Positions 52,565-62,047 of a stretch of 64,000 bases of DNA are shown one piece after another (positions within the stretch are counted from its first letter, which is position 1; each line of letters starts with the position of its first letter). The notes under the pieces were generated by a model that saw nothing but the letters and a program-made list of their open reading frames with translations, was not told the origin of the DNA and searched no databases. The position numbers and the translations under genes were made by a program. Source of the DNA: Aquimarina intermedia (GTDB taxonomy: Bacteria; Bacteroidota; Bacteroidia; Flavobacteriales; Flavobacteriaceae); the NCBI RefSeq assembly GCF_008124785.1, contig NZ_VNHU01000003.1, forward strand, positions 62,001-126,000, written 5' to 3'.

Positions 52565-53960
52565 TGCCGTTGTAAGTAAACAAAGAACTATAGAAAAGGA
52601 AGTGGAGCTTACAGGAGTGGGTCTTCATACCGGTAAAGAAGTTAAACTAACCTTCAAACCAGCACCAGCTAATCACGGCTATGCTTTTTGTCGTGTCGAC
52701 CTTGAGGGGAGCCCGATTATAGAAGCCGATGCCAATTATGTGGTGAACACGCAACGAGGGACTAACCTTGAAAAAAACGGAGTAAGTATACAAACCTCAG
52801 AGCATGTATTGGCAGCATGCGTAGGGCTTGAGATCGATAACTTGTTGATAGAGCTCAATGCATCTGAACCTCCAATAATGGATGGATCAAGTAAATATTT
52901 TATCGAAGCTCTCGAAAAAGCCGGTATTATAGAGCTTGAAGCACCCCGTGATGAATATATAGTAAAAGACGTTATTTCTTATACGGATGAGGAGTCTGGA
53001 AGCGAAATAATTGTAATGCCATCAGATGAGTATCAGATTACTACGATGGTGGATTTTGGAACAAAGGTACTTGGAACCCAAAATGCTTCGCTGAAACATC
53101 TGTCAGAATTTAAAACTGAGATAGCTGATGCAAGAACTTTCAGTTTTCTTCACGAATTGGAAATGTTATTAGAACATGGGTTAATTAAAGGTGGGGATCT
53201 TAACAATGCTATCGTGTATGTAGATAAAGAATTGAAACCGGATACGATGGAAAAGCTAAAAGTAGCTTTCGGCAAAGATTCTATAGCTATCAAACCAAAT
53301 GGTATTCTTGATAACTTGACTTTACATTATCCTAACGAAGCAGCACGTCATAAATTACTCGATGTAATAGGTGATCTAGCATTGATAGGAACCCGTATTC
53401 GTGGAAAAATAATCGCAAACAAACCGGGTCATTATGTCAATACTCAGTTTGCAAAAAAAATGGCTAAAATTATTAAAATTGAAAAGCGTAATAAAGTTCC
53501 GCATTTCGATCTTACTAAAGAGCCTCTGATGAATATCAATAAAATTATGGAAATGCTTCCGCACAGACCTCCATTTTTATTGATAGACAGAATTCTTGAA
53601 ATGTCAGATAAGCATGTCGTCGGACTAAAGAATGTTACAATGAACGAACCGTTTTTTGTAGGTCATTTTCCGGGAGCACCTGTGATGCCCGGAGTTCTGC
53701 AAGTAGAAGCGATGGCTCAAACAGGTGGTATATTAGCGTTGAGTACTGTACCTGATCCAGAAAATTATCTCACTTACTTTATGAAAATTGATAAGGTTAA
53801 GTTTAAACAACAAGTTTTACCAGGAGATACTTTAATATTTAAATTAGAATTGATTACGCCAATACGAAGAGGTATTTGTCATATGCAAGCATTTGCCTAT
53901 GCAAATGATAAACTTGTAACCGAAGCAGAATTGATGGCGCAAATCGTAAAATCCAAATAA
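52557..53960 (+). CDS. lpxC-fabZ: fused LpxC deacetylase / FabZ dehydratase
   Basis: The 467-residue protein joins two enzymes. LpxC (about 1-305), the first committed step of lipid A synthesis, has ITSEHVLAA-type zinc/His (here QTSEHVLAA) and RHKLLDVIGDLAL. FabZ (about 320-467), the hydroxyacyl-ACP dehydratase, has MLPHRPPFLLIDRI and FVGHFPGAPVMPGVLQVEAM. The fusion is typical of Bacteroidota. The start overlaps lpxD by 8 bases; lpxA follows after 7 bases. Confidence 0.96.
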   Translation: MSNAVVSKQRTIEKEVELTGVGLHTGKEVKLTFKPAPANHGYAFCRVDLEGSPIIEADANYVVNTQRGTNLEKNGVSIQTSEHVLAACVGLEIDNLLIELNASEPPIMDGSSKYFIEALEKAGIIELEAPRDEYIVKDVISYTDEESGSEIIVMPSDEYQITTMVDFGTKVLGTQNASLKHLSEFKTEIADARTFSFLHELEMLLEHGLIKGGDLNNAIVYVDKELKPDTMEKLKVAFGKDSIAIKPNGILDNLTLHYPNEAARHKLLDVIGDLALIGTRIRGKIIANKPGHYVNTQFAKKMAKIIKIEKRNKVPHFDLTKEPLMNINKIMEMLPHRPPFLLIDRILEMSDKHVVGLKNVTMNEPFFVGHFPGAPVMPGVLQVEAMAQTGGILALSTVPDPENYLTYFMKIDKVKFKQQVLPGDTLIFKLELITPIRRGICHMQAFAYANDKLVTEAELMAQIVKSK

Positions 53961-53967
53961 TAAATAA

Positions 53968-54750
53968 ATGAATCAACCTTTAGCATATGTTCATCCCGGA
54001 GCAAAAATAGCAAAGAATGTTGTTATCGAGCCATTTACAACTATTCATGGCAACGTAGTCATTGGAGAAGGAACTTGGATCGGCTCTAATGTAACCATTA
54101 TGGAAGGTGCACGTATCGGGAAGAATTGTAGTATTTTTCCTGGAGCTGTAATTTCCGCTATTCCACAGGATAAAAAATTCAATGATGAAGATACAGTAAC
54201 CGAAATTGGTGATAATACAACCATTAGAGAGTGTGTGACTATCAACAGAGGAACTACTGATAGGATGAAAACTAAAATCGGTAAGAATTGTTGGATTATG
54301 GCTTATTGTCATATTGCACACGATTGTATCATTGGAGATAACTGTATTTTCTCCAATAACAGTACCCTTGCCGGTCATATTAATGTAGGCAACGATGTGG
54401 TGTTAGCAGGCATGGCTGCTGTTCAGCAGTTTTGTAGTATAGGAAATCATGCATTTGTAACCGGTGGTTCTTTAGTTCGTAAAGATGTGCCACCATACGT
54501 AAAAGCAGGTAGGGAGCCCTTGTCGTATGTTGGAATCAACAGTATCGGTTTACGTCGCAGAGGATTTTCAACCGAAAAGATTAGAGAAATTCAGAACATA
54601 TACCGAATTTTATATCAACGTAACTATAATAATACGCAAGCGGTAGCAATAATTGAAGCAGAGATGGAAGCTACACCAGAACGTGATGAGGTATTAGAAT
54701 TTATTAAGAATTCTCAAAGAGGAATAATGAAAGGTTATTTTTCGAACTAA
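53968..54750 (+). CDS. lpxA: acyl-ACP:UDP-GlcNAc O-acyltransferase
   Basis: The 260-residue hexapeptide-repeat enzyme performs the first acylation of lipid A. It has the beta-helix (about 1-190) with the catalytic-His region AYCHIAHDCIIGDN, and the helical C-terminal domain starting near GLRRRGFSTEKI. The length is normal. It sits 7 bases after lpxC-fabZ in the lpx operon. Confidence 0.96.
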   Translation: MNQPLAYVHPGAKIAKNVVIEPFTTIHGNVVIGEGTWIGSNVTIMEGARIGKNCSIFPGAVISAIPQDKKFNDEDTVTEIGDNTTIRECVTINRGTTDRMKTKIGKNCWIMAYCHIAHDCIIGDNCIFSNNSTLAGHINVGNDVVLAGMAAVQQFCSIGNHAFVTGGSLVRKDVPPYVKAGREPLSYVGINSIGLRRRGFSTEKIREIQNIYRILYQRNYNNTQAVAIIEAEMEATPERDEVLEFIKNSQRGIMKGYFSN

Positions 54751-54786
54751 GTAATAGAAAAAATTATAATTTAGAAGACAAGCAGC

Positions 54787-55353
54787 ATGGCAAGTACAAG
54801 TGATATAAGAAATGGATTATGTATCAAATATAATCATGATATTTATAAAGTAATAGAGTTTTTACATGTGAAGCCGGGAAAAGGTCCTGCGTTTGTAAGG
54901 ACTAAGCTCAAAAGTGTTACGTCTGGAAAAGTAATAGATAATACATTTTCTGCTGGACACAAAATTGATGATGTACGAGTTGAAACTCACAAATTTCAAT
55001 TTTTATATGCCGAGGGAGATACGTATCACTTTATGAATACAGAGGATTACAATCAAATTACTCTGCAAAAGTCTACGTTGGATGCTCCTGACCTTTTGAA
55101 AGAGGGAGAAGTAGTAACCGTGATTATCAATTCTGAAGATCAAATGCCTTTATCTGTAGATATGCCGGCAAGTGTAATTCTGGAAGTCGCAAGTACAGAG
55201 CCGGGAGTTAAAGGTAATACGGCTACCAACGCTACAAAACCAGCTGTAGTAGAGACTGGTGCAGAAGTTATGGTGCCACTTTTTATCAATGAAGGGGATA
55301 AGATTCGAGTAGAAACCGAAAAAGGCTCTTACAAAGAAAGAATTAAAGAATAA
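54787..55353 (+). CDS. efp: elongation factor P
   Basis: The 188-residue translation factor relieves ribosome stalling at polyproline. It has the KOW-like N-terminal domain with the tip loop KPGKGPAFVRTKLKS (Lys32 at the position modified in other species), a central OB domain and the C-terminal domain ending GDKIRVETEKGSYKERIKE. It lies inside the lpx cluster, 36 bases after lpxA and 9 bases before the second lpxD-like gene. Confidence 0.96.
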   Translation: MASTSDIRNGLCIKYNHDIYKVIEFLHVKPGKGPAFVRTKLKSVTSGKVIDNTFSAGHKIDDVRVETHKFQFLYAEGDTYHFMNTEDYNQITLQKSTLDAPDLLKEGEVVTVIINSEDQMPLSVDMPASVILEVASTEPGVKGNTATNATKPAVVETGAEVMVPLFINEGDKIRVETEKGSYKERIKE

Positions 55354-55362
55354 TTCGCTCAT

Positions 55363-56301
55363 ATGAAATTCTCTCAGGCGCATACACTACAGCAAATCTC
55401 GATGCTACTATCTTGTGAATACGTAGGAGATGCCGATTTTCCTGTTTTAGGAATGAATGAAATTCACGTGGTGACCGAAGGTGACATAGTTTTCGTGGAT
55501 CATCCTAAATATTATGATAAAGCTTTAGAGAGTGCGGCAACCATCATTCTGATTAATAAAAAGGTAACATGCCCCGTAGGCAAAGCACTATTAATTTCGG
55601 ATGATCCATTTAGAGATTTTAATAAACTCACGCAATATTTTAAACCCTTTGAAAAGGCTTCGGCTTTAGTGGCAAAAAGCGCGATTATAGGAAAAAACAC
55701 GATTGTACAACCTGGTGCTTTTGTTGGTAACAATGTGCGAATTGGTGCTAATTGCATGATTCATGCAAATGTGACCCTTTACGATAATGTACGTATTGGT
55801 GATCATGTAACTATTCATGCCGGCAGCGTCTTAGGATCAGATGCCTTTTATTACAAAAACAGACCTTCTGGCTTTGATAAACTCAAGTCAGGCGGGAGTA
55901 TACTTGTGGATGATCATGTAGATATTGGTTCACTTTGTACAATAGACCGAGGTGTAAGTGGTGATACTACTATTGGAGCCGGTACCAAAATTGATAATCA
56001 GGTACACATTGGTCATGATACGGTTATAGGAAAAAAATGCTTAATAGCATCACAGGTGGGTATTGCAGGCTGTGTTATTATTGAAGATGAAGTGACAATC
56101 TGGGGTCAAGTTGGTGTTACTAGTGGTATTACCATTGGTCATAAAGCTATTATCTCAGCGCAGTCCGGGATCAGTAAGTCTCTAGAGGGACATAAGAGTT
56201 ATTTTGGAACTCCGGCAGACGATTTTAGAAAAAAATATAAAGAGATTGCTGCTATTAGAATGATACCAGAAATTATGGAAAAATTGAAGAAAGATGAGTA
56301 A
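55363..56301 (+). CDS. second LpxD-like N-acyltransferase
   Basis: The 312-residue protein has the same plan as the lpxD product upstream: N-terminal domain (about 1-95) then hexapeptide beta-helix with VDIGSLCTIDRGVSGDTTIG and DNQVHIGHDTVIG, so the catalytic histidine is kept. It is about 30 residues shorter and clearly diverged. It may use another acyl chain or act on another UDP-sugar. It overlaps the NTF2-like gene by 8 bases. Confidence 0.88.
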   Translation: MKFSQAHTLQQISMLLSCEYVGDADFPVLGMNEIHVVTEGDIVFVDHPKYYDKALESAATIILINKKVTCPVGKALLISDDPFRDFNKLTQYFKPFEKASALVAKSAIIGKNTIVQPGAFVGNNVRIGANCMIHANVTLYDNVRIGDHVTIHAGSVLGSDAFYYKNRPSGFDKLKSGGSILVDDHVDIGSLCTIDRGVSGDTTIGAGTKIDNQVHIGHDTVIGKKCLIASQVGIAGCVIIEDEVTIWGQVGVTSGITIGHKAIISAQSGISKSLEGHKSYFGTPADDFRKKYKEIAAIRMIPEIMEKLKKDE

Positions 56302-56701
56302 AACAGAGAAGGAAATCGTAAAATCATTTTACGAAACAGATTTGATTCGCAATTTTGACTCGTTATCAGAGTTTCTACATCCAGAAATTGAATTATACTG
56401 GAATAGTAGTTTTGGTTTTAATAAAAAGGATTTCAAAGGTATACAAACAATGTTCAAAGAAATGTCGGCATCGTTTGAGAATTTTAGATGTGAAATTAGC
56501 CATTTGCTTTCCGAAGGAAATTCTGTTACTATACGATATACGTATTTTGCGAATATAATTGAGCAACCTGATAAAGAAGAAGCGATAGCGCATTTTATAG
56601 CGATATGGGAACTTAAGGATATGAAATTGTATCGAGGATATCAAATAAGTCAACAAGGAGACAATACACCTGAAAGTATGCGGTCATTTCTTTCAAAATA
56701 A
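56294..56701 (+). CDS. NTF2-like (SnoaL-type) protein
   Basis: The 135-residue soluble protein has the cone-shaped NTF2 pattern: N-terminal helices (KTEKEIVKSFYETDLIRNFD), then FLHPEIELYWNSSFGF and ALWELKDM-like strands (here AIWELKDMKLY). Family members include isomerases and adaptor proteins; no catalytic set is obvious. The start overlaps the preceding gene by 8 bases, so they are coupled. Confidence 0.78.
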   Translation: MSKTEKEIVKSFYETDLIRNFDSLSEFLHPEIELYWNSSFGFNKKDFKGIQTMFKEMSASFENFRCEISHLLSEGNSVTIRYTYFANIIEQPDKEEAIAHFIAIWELKDMKLYRGYQISQQGDNTPESMRSFLSK

Positions 56702-56736
56702 TTAAATTTTCATTTTAACTATCGTTTTCAAAAGCT

Positions 56737-56744
56737 TACTTTTG
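56737..56744 (+). promoter_or_regulatory. -7 element for sucD
   Basis: TACTTTTG lies 33 bases before the ATG at 56778. No clear -33 TTG is seen. It supports the later start for sucD. Confidence 0.4.
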
Positions 56745-56777
56745 GGAACTTCAAATAAAAACAAAAATCATAACGCA

Positions 56778-57650
56778 ATGAGTGTTTTAGTAAATAAAGA
56801 TTCAAAAATTATTGTTCAAGGATTTACGGGAAGCGAAGGTACGTTTCACGCCGGTCAAATGATTGAATACGGCACAAATGTAGTTGGAGGTGTAACCCCT
56901 GGAAAAGGTGGTCAAAAACATCTTGATCGTCCAGTGTTTAATACCGTTAAGGAAGCGGTAGAGGAAGCTGGGGCAGATACCACTATTATTTTTGTACCAC
57001 CTGCTTTTGCCGCCGATGCAATTATGGAAGCAGCCGACGCAGGTATAAAAGTGATCATTACTATTACTGAAGGTATCCCTGTTGCGGATATGATTAAAGC
57101 AGCAGAATATATTAAGGATAAAGGTTGTCGTTTGATAGGACCAAACTGTCCGGGTGTTATTACTCCGGGTGAAGCGAAAGTGGGTATTATGCCAGGTTTT
57201 GTCTTTAAAAAGGGAAACGTTGGTATTGTTTCAAAATCAGGAACGCTTACGTATGAAGCAGCTGATCAGGTTGTGAAGCAGGGATTAGGTATTACTACAG
57301 CTATTGGTATTGGTGGTGATCCAATTATCGGAACAACAACTAAAGAAGCTGTAGAATTGCTTATCAACGATCCGGAGACTGAATGTGTTGTTATGATTGG
57401 AGAAATTGGGGGTCAGTTAGAAGCTGAAGCTGCACAATGGATCAAAGATAGCGGTACGAAGAAACCTGTTGTAGGATTTATCGCTGGTGAAACTGCACCT
57501 GCCGGAAGAACTATGGGGCATGCTGGTGCTATTGTAGGAGGTAGTGAAGATACTGCCGCTGCAAAAAAAGCTATTATGCGAGAATGTGGGATCCATGTAG
57601 TTGATTCTCCAGCAGAAATTGGTAAAAAAGTAGCAGAGGTATTAGGATAA
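56778..57650 (+). CDS. sucD: succinyl-CoA ligase, alpha subunit
   Basis: From the ATG at 56778 the product has 290 residues ([12 protein letters not shown]). It has the CoA-binding Rossmann domain ([18 protein letters not shown]), the [10 protein letters not shown] stretch, and the phospho-histidine region [13 protein letters not shown] near residue 245. It forms succinyl-CoA synthetase with SucC, which is not nearby. A frame extended to TTG 56742 overlaps the promoter and is rejected. A terminator follows. Confidence 0.95.
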   Translation: MSVLVNKDSKIIVQGFTGSEGTFHAGQMIEYGTNVVGGVTPGKGGQKHLDRPVFNTVKEAVEEAGADTTIIFVPPAFAADAIMEAADAGIKVIITITEGIPVADMIKAAEYIKDKGCRLIGPNCPGVITPGEAKVGIMPGFVFKKGNVGIVSKSGTLTYEAADQVVKQGLGITTAIGIGGDPIIGTTTKEAVELLINDPETECVVMIGEIGGQLEAEAAQWIKDSGTKKPVVGFIAGETAPAGRTMGHAGAIVGGSEDTAAAKKAIMRECGIHVVDSPAEIGKKVAEVLG

Positions 57651-57672
57651 TACTTTCTAAGATTTAAAATAC

Positions 57673-57702
57673 ATAAACCCTGTGAGAAATCACAGGGTTT
57701 AT
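57673..57702 (+). terminator. terminator after sucD
   Basis: ATAAACCCTGTG and CACAGGGTTTAT form perfect 12-base arms around AGAAAT, 22 bases after the sucD stop. Confidence 0.85.
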
Positions 57703-57704
57703 TA

Positions 57705-57734
57705 TTGGTAGAGAACTGGTAATTCTTATATTTG
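57705..57734 (+). promoter_or_regulatory. fabG-like gene promoter
   Basis: TTG at 57705-57707 and TATATTTG at 57727-57734 are separated by 19 bases, a near-ideal match, 37 bases before the ATG at 57771. Confidence 0.65.
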
Positions 57735-57770
57735 ATAAACATAAATTAACAACGCCAAAACATAGAGCAC

Positions 57771-58517
57771 ATGAATCTCTTACAAGGTAAAACAGCTATA
57801 ATCACAGGTGCAAGCCGTGGGATAGGTAAAGGAATAGCAAGAATTTTTGCACAAAATGGTGCAAACGTAGTATTTACATATAGCTCCTCTGTAGAAGCTG
57901 CAAATGAGTTAGAAAAGGAACTTACTGATTTAGGAGTAAAAGCTAAAGGCTATCAGAGCAATGCAGCTAATTTTGAAGAAGCTCAAGAATTAATTAAAAA
58001 TGTTCTGGAAAACTTCGACAGTATCGATATTCTAATCAATAATGCGGGAATTACTAAGGATAATCTTTTGATGCGTATGAGCGAAGAGGATTTTGATAAA
58101 GTAATCGAAGTAAATTTAAAGAGTGTTTTTAACATGACTAAAGCTGTTCAAAAAACCATGTTGAAGCAGCGTAAGGGGAGTATAATTAACATGAGTTCTG
58201 TAGTGGGAGTAAAAGGAAATGCCGGTCAGGCAAACTACGCAGCCTCAAAAGCGGGAATTATAGGGTTTTCAAAATCGGTGGCCTTAGAACTTGGATCACG
58301 TAACATTAGAAGTAATGTGGTCGCTCCAGGATTTATTGAAACTGAAATGACAGGAAAGCTCGATGAGAAAGTTGTCGAAGGATGGAGAAATGCCATTCCA
58401 TTAAAAAGAGGAGGAACTCCAGAAGATATCGCAAATGCCTGTTTATTTTTGGCCAGTGATTTGAGCACATATGTTACAGGGCAAGTTCTTAATGTCGACG
58501 GAGGAATGCTCACCTAA
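57771..58517 (+). CDS. fabG: 3-oxoacyl-ACP reductase
   Basis: The 248-residue SDR enzyme reduces 3-oxoacyl-ACP with NADPH in fatty acid synthesis. It has TGASRGIG (12-19), NNAG (about 90-93), the Ser-Tyr-Lys catalytic set (MSSVVG and YAASKAG) and the typical C-terminal GGML. The length and the LNVDGGM ending fit FabG. It has its own promoter after the sucD terminator. Confidence 0.93.
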   Translation: MNLLQGKTAIITGASRGIGKGIARIFAQNGANVVFTYSSSVEAANELEKELTDLGVKAKGYQSNAANFEEAQELIKNVLENFDSIDILINNAGITKDNLLMRMSEEDFDKVIEVNLKSVFNMTKAVQKTMLKQRKGSIINMSSVVGVKGNAGQANYAASKAGIIGFSKSVALELGSRNIRSNVVAPGFIETEMTGKLDEKVVEGWRNAIPLKRGGTPEDIANACLFLASDLSTYVTGQVLNVDGGMLT

Positions 58518-58589
58518 GGTATTAACTAACTAATTATAATATGTAGCGAAGCGTGTAACAAAGATTTTTTTTATGTACTGCTTCTTGAT

Positions 58590-60620
58590 ATGCAAACAGA
58601 AACTATATTATTAATTGTAGTCGCATTCATAATTGCAATTGTTGTTGCGATGTTTCAGTATATCTATAAGTCAAAGCAAAGAACACGATTAACCGTGTTC
58701 TTTGCTTTTTTGCGCTTTATAACTATTTTTTCTATTCTAATTCTTTTAATAAATCCCAGTATAAAAAGTCGTACTTTCTACACTGTGCGTCCTACGTTGT
58801 TAGTTGTTGCAGACAACTCTTCGTCCATAGAGAATTTGGGATATCAGGAGCTGGCAAAAGAAACCTTACAACGATTCGAAGAAAGTTCGGCGTTACGTCA
58901 ACGTTTTGAAATATCTCATTTTAACTTTTCAAACAGTGTTCATGATAGTTTACTTCTGAATTTCTCAGGTAACCAATCTAATATAGATCATGCGCTTACC
59001 GAACTTAATCAAGTATATCGTAATAGCAGGGCACCCATAATACTTTTGACCGATGGTAACCAAACCTTTGGGAATGCGTATCATTATCCCAACGCGAATT
59101 ATAAACAGCAAGTATTTCCCATAGTATTAGGTGATTCCTCAAAGATTAAAGACGTTCGTATTAAGCAGCTCAATGTTAATCGATATGCTTATCTCAAGAA
59201 TGATTTTCCGATAGAAGTTTTGGTAACATACAATGGGGATGCTCCCGTGAGTACAACTTTAGAAATCAGATCTAAGGATCGTGTTTTAAAAAGTAAGAAA
59301 GTCAACTTTAGCAAACAAAACAAGTCGATACGAATTCCCTTTAATCTTTCTGCAAATACGGTGGGGGTCACTACTTATTCTGCTACCATACTTCCGTTAA
59401 ATAAGGAAAAAAATACAATTAATAATCAAAAGATTTTTGCAGTAGAAGTTATAGATCAAAAGACAAATATCTTAGTGGTAAGCGATATTATTCATCCTGA
59501 TCTGGGAGCAATTAAAAAAAGTGTCGAAAGTAATGAGCGAAGTAGTATCACGATAAAAAAACCTGGTCAAGTAAGCAATTTGGATGGTTATGCAATGGTG
59601 ATTCTGTATCAACCTACTTCTCAGTTTAAAAAAGTTTTACGGTTACTCGATGATACAAAAATTAATCGATTTACCATCGCTGGACGTCATACCGACTGGA
59701 ATTTTTTGAATGCTGTTCAATCACGTTACAAGCATGACTATTCGAGACAAACGGAGTATTTTATACCTGAGTTTAATAGTGACTACAGAACTTTTTTAAG
59801 TGAAGACATAGGATTTGATAACTACCCTCCTTTATTAGGTAGATTTGGAGAATTGAAGATAAATGCGAAGTATGATGCATTATTGTACAAGGTAATTGGT
59901 TCAGTTCTTACATCTTCGCCATTATTAGCAACCATTGAAGAGCAAAATTCTCGAGAAACTATCCTTTTAGGAGAAGGACTTTGGAAATGGAGAATGTATT
60001 CGTTCAAAAATGATAAAAGCTTTGAAACGTTTGATGATTTCTTCAGCAATCTGATACAATACCTTTCTTCTTCTCAAAAAAGAAGTCGTTTAATGATTTT
60101 TGCAGAATCATTTTACTATAGCAATGCTCAGATAGTTATTAATGCAGAATATTTTACGAAAAATTACGAATTTGATGATAGAGCTAGTTTAGCTATTAAT
60201 CTCAAAAAGGAAGAAACAGGTCAAGAGCTTACGTTCCCGATGATTCTTTCTAAAAATGCGTATCAAGTAGATCTGAGTAGTCTGAGTCCGGGTACCTACC
60301 AGTACACAGTAACTGTGAAGGGAGAAAGTTTACGTAAATCAGGAATTTTTAAGATTTTAGAATACGATGTTGAAAAGCAGTTTTTAAATGCTGATTTTTC
60401 AAAGCTACAAGCCTTGGCCGAGAATACAGATGGAAAACTATACACTGCCACAGCGTTTGATAGCTTACAGAACGACCTTTTAACAGATCCTCGATATCAG
60501 CCGATACAAAAGAGCAAAGAAAATATCGTATCTTTAATCGATTGGAAATATTTGTTACTTATCATGCTTTTCAGTCTCTCGATAGAATGGTTTCTAAGAA
60601 AATATTACGGAAAAATTTAA
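58590..60620 (+). CDS. membrane protein with VWA-like domain
   Basis: The 676-residue protein has two N-terminal membrane segments (about 5-25 and 36-55) and one near the C-terminus (about 652-668), with a large soluble part between. A von Willebrand A-like region starts at VVADNSSSI (about 74-82, MIDAS-type DxSxS) and includes ILLTDGNQTFGN. Beta-sandwich and FixG-like segments follow. It resembles the large VWA membrane proteins of Bacteroidota. Its partner is unknown. It precedes a prohibitin gene by 21 bases. Confidence 0.75.
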   Translation: MQTETILLIVVAFIIAIVVAMFQYIYKSKQRTRLTVFFAFLRFITIFSILILLINPSIKSRTFYTVRPTLLVVADNSSSIENLGYQELAKETLQRFEESSALRQRFEISHFNFSNSVHDSLLLNFSGNQSNIDHALTELNQVYRNSRAPIILLTDGNQTFGNAYHYPNANYKQQVFPIVLGDSSKIKDVRIKQLNVNRYAYLKNDFPIEVLVTYNGDAPVSTTLEIRSKDRVLKSKKVNFSKQNKSIRIPFNLSANTVGVTTYSATILPLNKEKNTINNQKIFAVEVIDQKTNILVVSDIIHPDLGAIKKSVESNERSSITIKKPGQVSNLDGYAMVILYQPTSQFKKVLRLLDDTKINRFTIAGRHTDWNFLNAVQSRYKHDYSRQTEYFIPEFNSDYRTFLSEDIGFDNYPPLLGRFGELKINAKYDALLYKVIGSVLTSSPLLATIEEQNSRETILLGEGLWKWRMYSFKNDKSFETFDDFFSNLIQYLSSSQKRSRLMIFAESFYYSNAQIVINAEYFTKNYEFDDRASLAINLKKEETGQELTFPMILSKNAYQVDLSSLSPGTYQYTVTVKGESLRKSGIFKILEYDVEKQFLNADFSKLQALAENTDGKLYTATAFDSLQNDLLTDPRYQPIQKSKENIVSLIDWKYLLLIMLFSLSIEWFLRKYYGKI

Positions 60621-60641
60621 ATCAAATTTATATATAGTGTT

Positions 60642-61457
60642 ATGGAAAAATTACCCAAAATAGGAATTCCTATTCTAATATTAATAGTTGTACTCATCAT
60701 TTTTATCTCCAAATCTACCGAGACTATAGGTTCTGGAGAAGCTGGGGTTTTATATAAAACCTTTGGTGGGGGAGTGGTAACTGATCAACCTCCACTGGGA
60801 GAAGGTTTTCATATTGTAGCTCCATGGAATAAAGTAATTACTTATGAAGTTAGACAACAAGAAGTATTTGAAAAGATGCAGGTACTATCTTCAAACGGTC
60901 TGGAGATTAAACTAGATGCTTCGGCATGGTTTCAGCCTAAATACGAGAAGCTTGGTTTGTTGCACCAGCAAAAAGGAGAAAATTATGTGGCAAGAGTTTT
61001 ATTACCTACTATTAGATCCGCAGCAAGGAGTGTCGTAGGTAGATATACTCCAGAGCAATTATACTCAAGTAAGCGTGATGCAATTCAAAAAGAAATTTTT
61101 GAAGAAACTAAAAAAATTGTTGATGATCAGTTTATTCAACTTAATGAGATTTTAGTACGTGATGTTACGTTACCACCAACTATTAAAGATGCAATTGAAC
61201 GTAAATTAAAGCAAGAGCAAGAATCTCTTGAATATGAATTTAGATTGACTAAGGCGGCAAAAGAAGCAGAGCGTCAAAAAATTGATGCCGAAGGTAAAGC
61301 TGAAGCCAACAGAATATTAAGTGCTTCTTTAACTGATAAGATTCTGCAAGAAAAAGGAATTCAGGCTACCGTAGAACTAGCCAAATCAAGTAATAGTAAA
61401 GTAGTAGTTATTGGTTCGGGTAAAGATGGAATGCCATTAATTCTAGGGAATCAATAA
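60642..61457 (+). CDS. prohibitin/SPFH-domain protein
   Basis: The 271-residue protein has an N-terminal membrane anchor (about 7-24), an SPFH domain (about 28-190) and a long helical coiled-coil tail rich in Glu/Lys (LKQEQESLEYEFRLTKAAKE onward). It is the prohibitin/band-7 type that forms ring assemblies on the membrane and often interacts with FtsH. It ends before a clear terminator. Confidence 0.9.
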   Translation: MEKLPKIGIPILILIVVLIIFISKSTETIGSGEAGVLYKTFGGGVVTDQPPLGEGFHIVAPWNKVITYEVRQQEVFEKMQVLSSNGLEIKLDASAWFQPKYEKLGLLHQQKGENYVARVLLPTIRSAARSVVGRYTPEQLYSSKRDAIQKEIFEETKKIVDDQFIQLNEILVRDVTLPPTIKDAIERKLKQEQESLEYEFRLTKAAKEAERQKIDAEGKAEANRILSASLTDKILQEKGIQATVELAKSSNSKVVVIGSGKDGMPLILGNQ

Positions 61458-61489
61458 AAATTAAAGAAATTTATCTTGTTAATAAAAAC

Positions 61490-61516
61490 ACCCTGCTAGC
61501 GTCACGTTAGCAGGGT
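61490..61516. terminator. bidirectional terminator
   Basis: ACCCTGCTA and TAGCAGGGT form 9-base arms flanked by A- and T-rich runs. It lies between the convergent prohibitin gene and the gene at 61527. Confidence 0.85.
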
Positions 61517-61526
61517 TTGTTTTATA

Positions 61527-62036
61527 CTAGTTTTTTAAATCAATAGCTTGTTGTTTCCAATTGTCCCTTTCAATCCGTCCCGGAAAAAATTGAATCAATT
61601 GAGTGACTGCGTCAATATCCTCCTTGCTAAATTTGCTAATCTGATCGAAGGTGTAAATTCCGATACTATTGAGTTTTCCTTCTATAAACGGACCCACTCC
61701 ACTTATGAGTTTCAGGTTGTCTTTTTGTGAAGGATCTGCCTTGCCAAAATTGTCAAAGTTTAAGGTTGGTTTTTTCGCCTCTGCCGGCACACCATTTCTA
61801 TCTCGGGTTTTTACAGCTTTAATGTTAGAGGCAGGAGCCTCTGAGTTTACGGGACTTTTAGAAGTGAAGGTTGTATTTGCGATAGGTGTCTGCACACGCA
61901 GTACCTCCTTTTGGCGTTCGGTTCTTTTATATTCGCTGTTATTAACCCATTTTGAAAGGAACCAGCCCAAAACAAAAGCAAATAATAAGAGTGCAAAAAG
62001 ACACCACCAATTGGACTCATTTGAAAAATCAAGCAT
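61527..62036 (-). CDS. membrane-anchored helix-hairpin-helix protein
   Basis: The 169-residue protein has one N-terminal membrane helix (about 9-27), a polar linker, and a C-terminal DUF4332/HhH-type domain (KLISGVGPFIEGKLNSIGIY, about 107-127). This resembles domains in ribosomal/complex-I-linked proteins and in the gene at 12793. It follows an OmpA-like gene by 11 bases on the same strand. Confidence 0.75.
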   Translation of the reverse strand: MLDFSNESNWWCLFALLLFAFVLGWFLSKWVNNSEYKRTERQKEVLRVQTPIANTTFTSKSPVNSEAPASNIKAVKTRDRNGVPAEAKKPTLNFDNFGKADPSQKDNLKLISGVGPFIEGKLNSIGIYTFDQISKFSKEDIDAVTQLIQFFPGRIERDNWKQQAIDLKN

Positions 62037-62047
62037 AGTTGTAAAGT

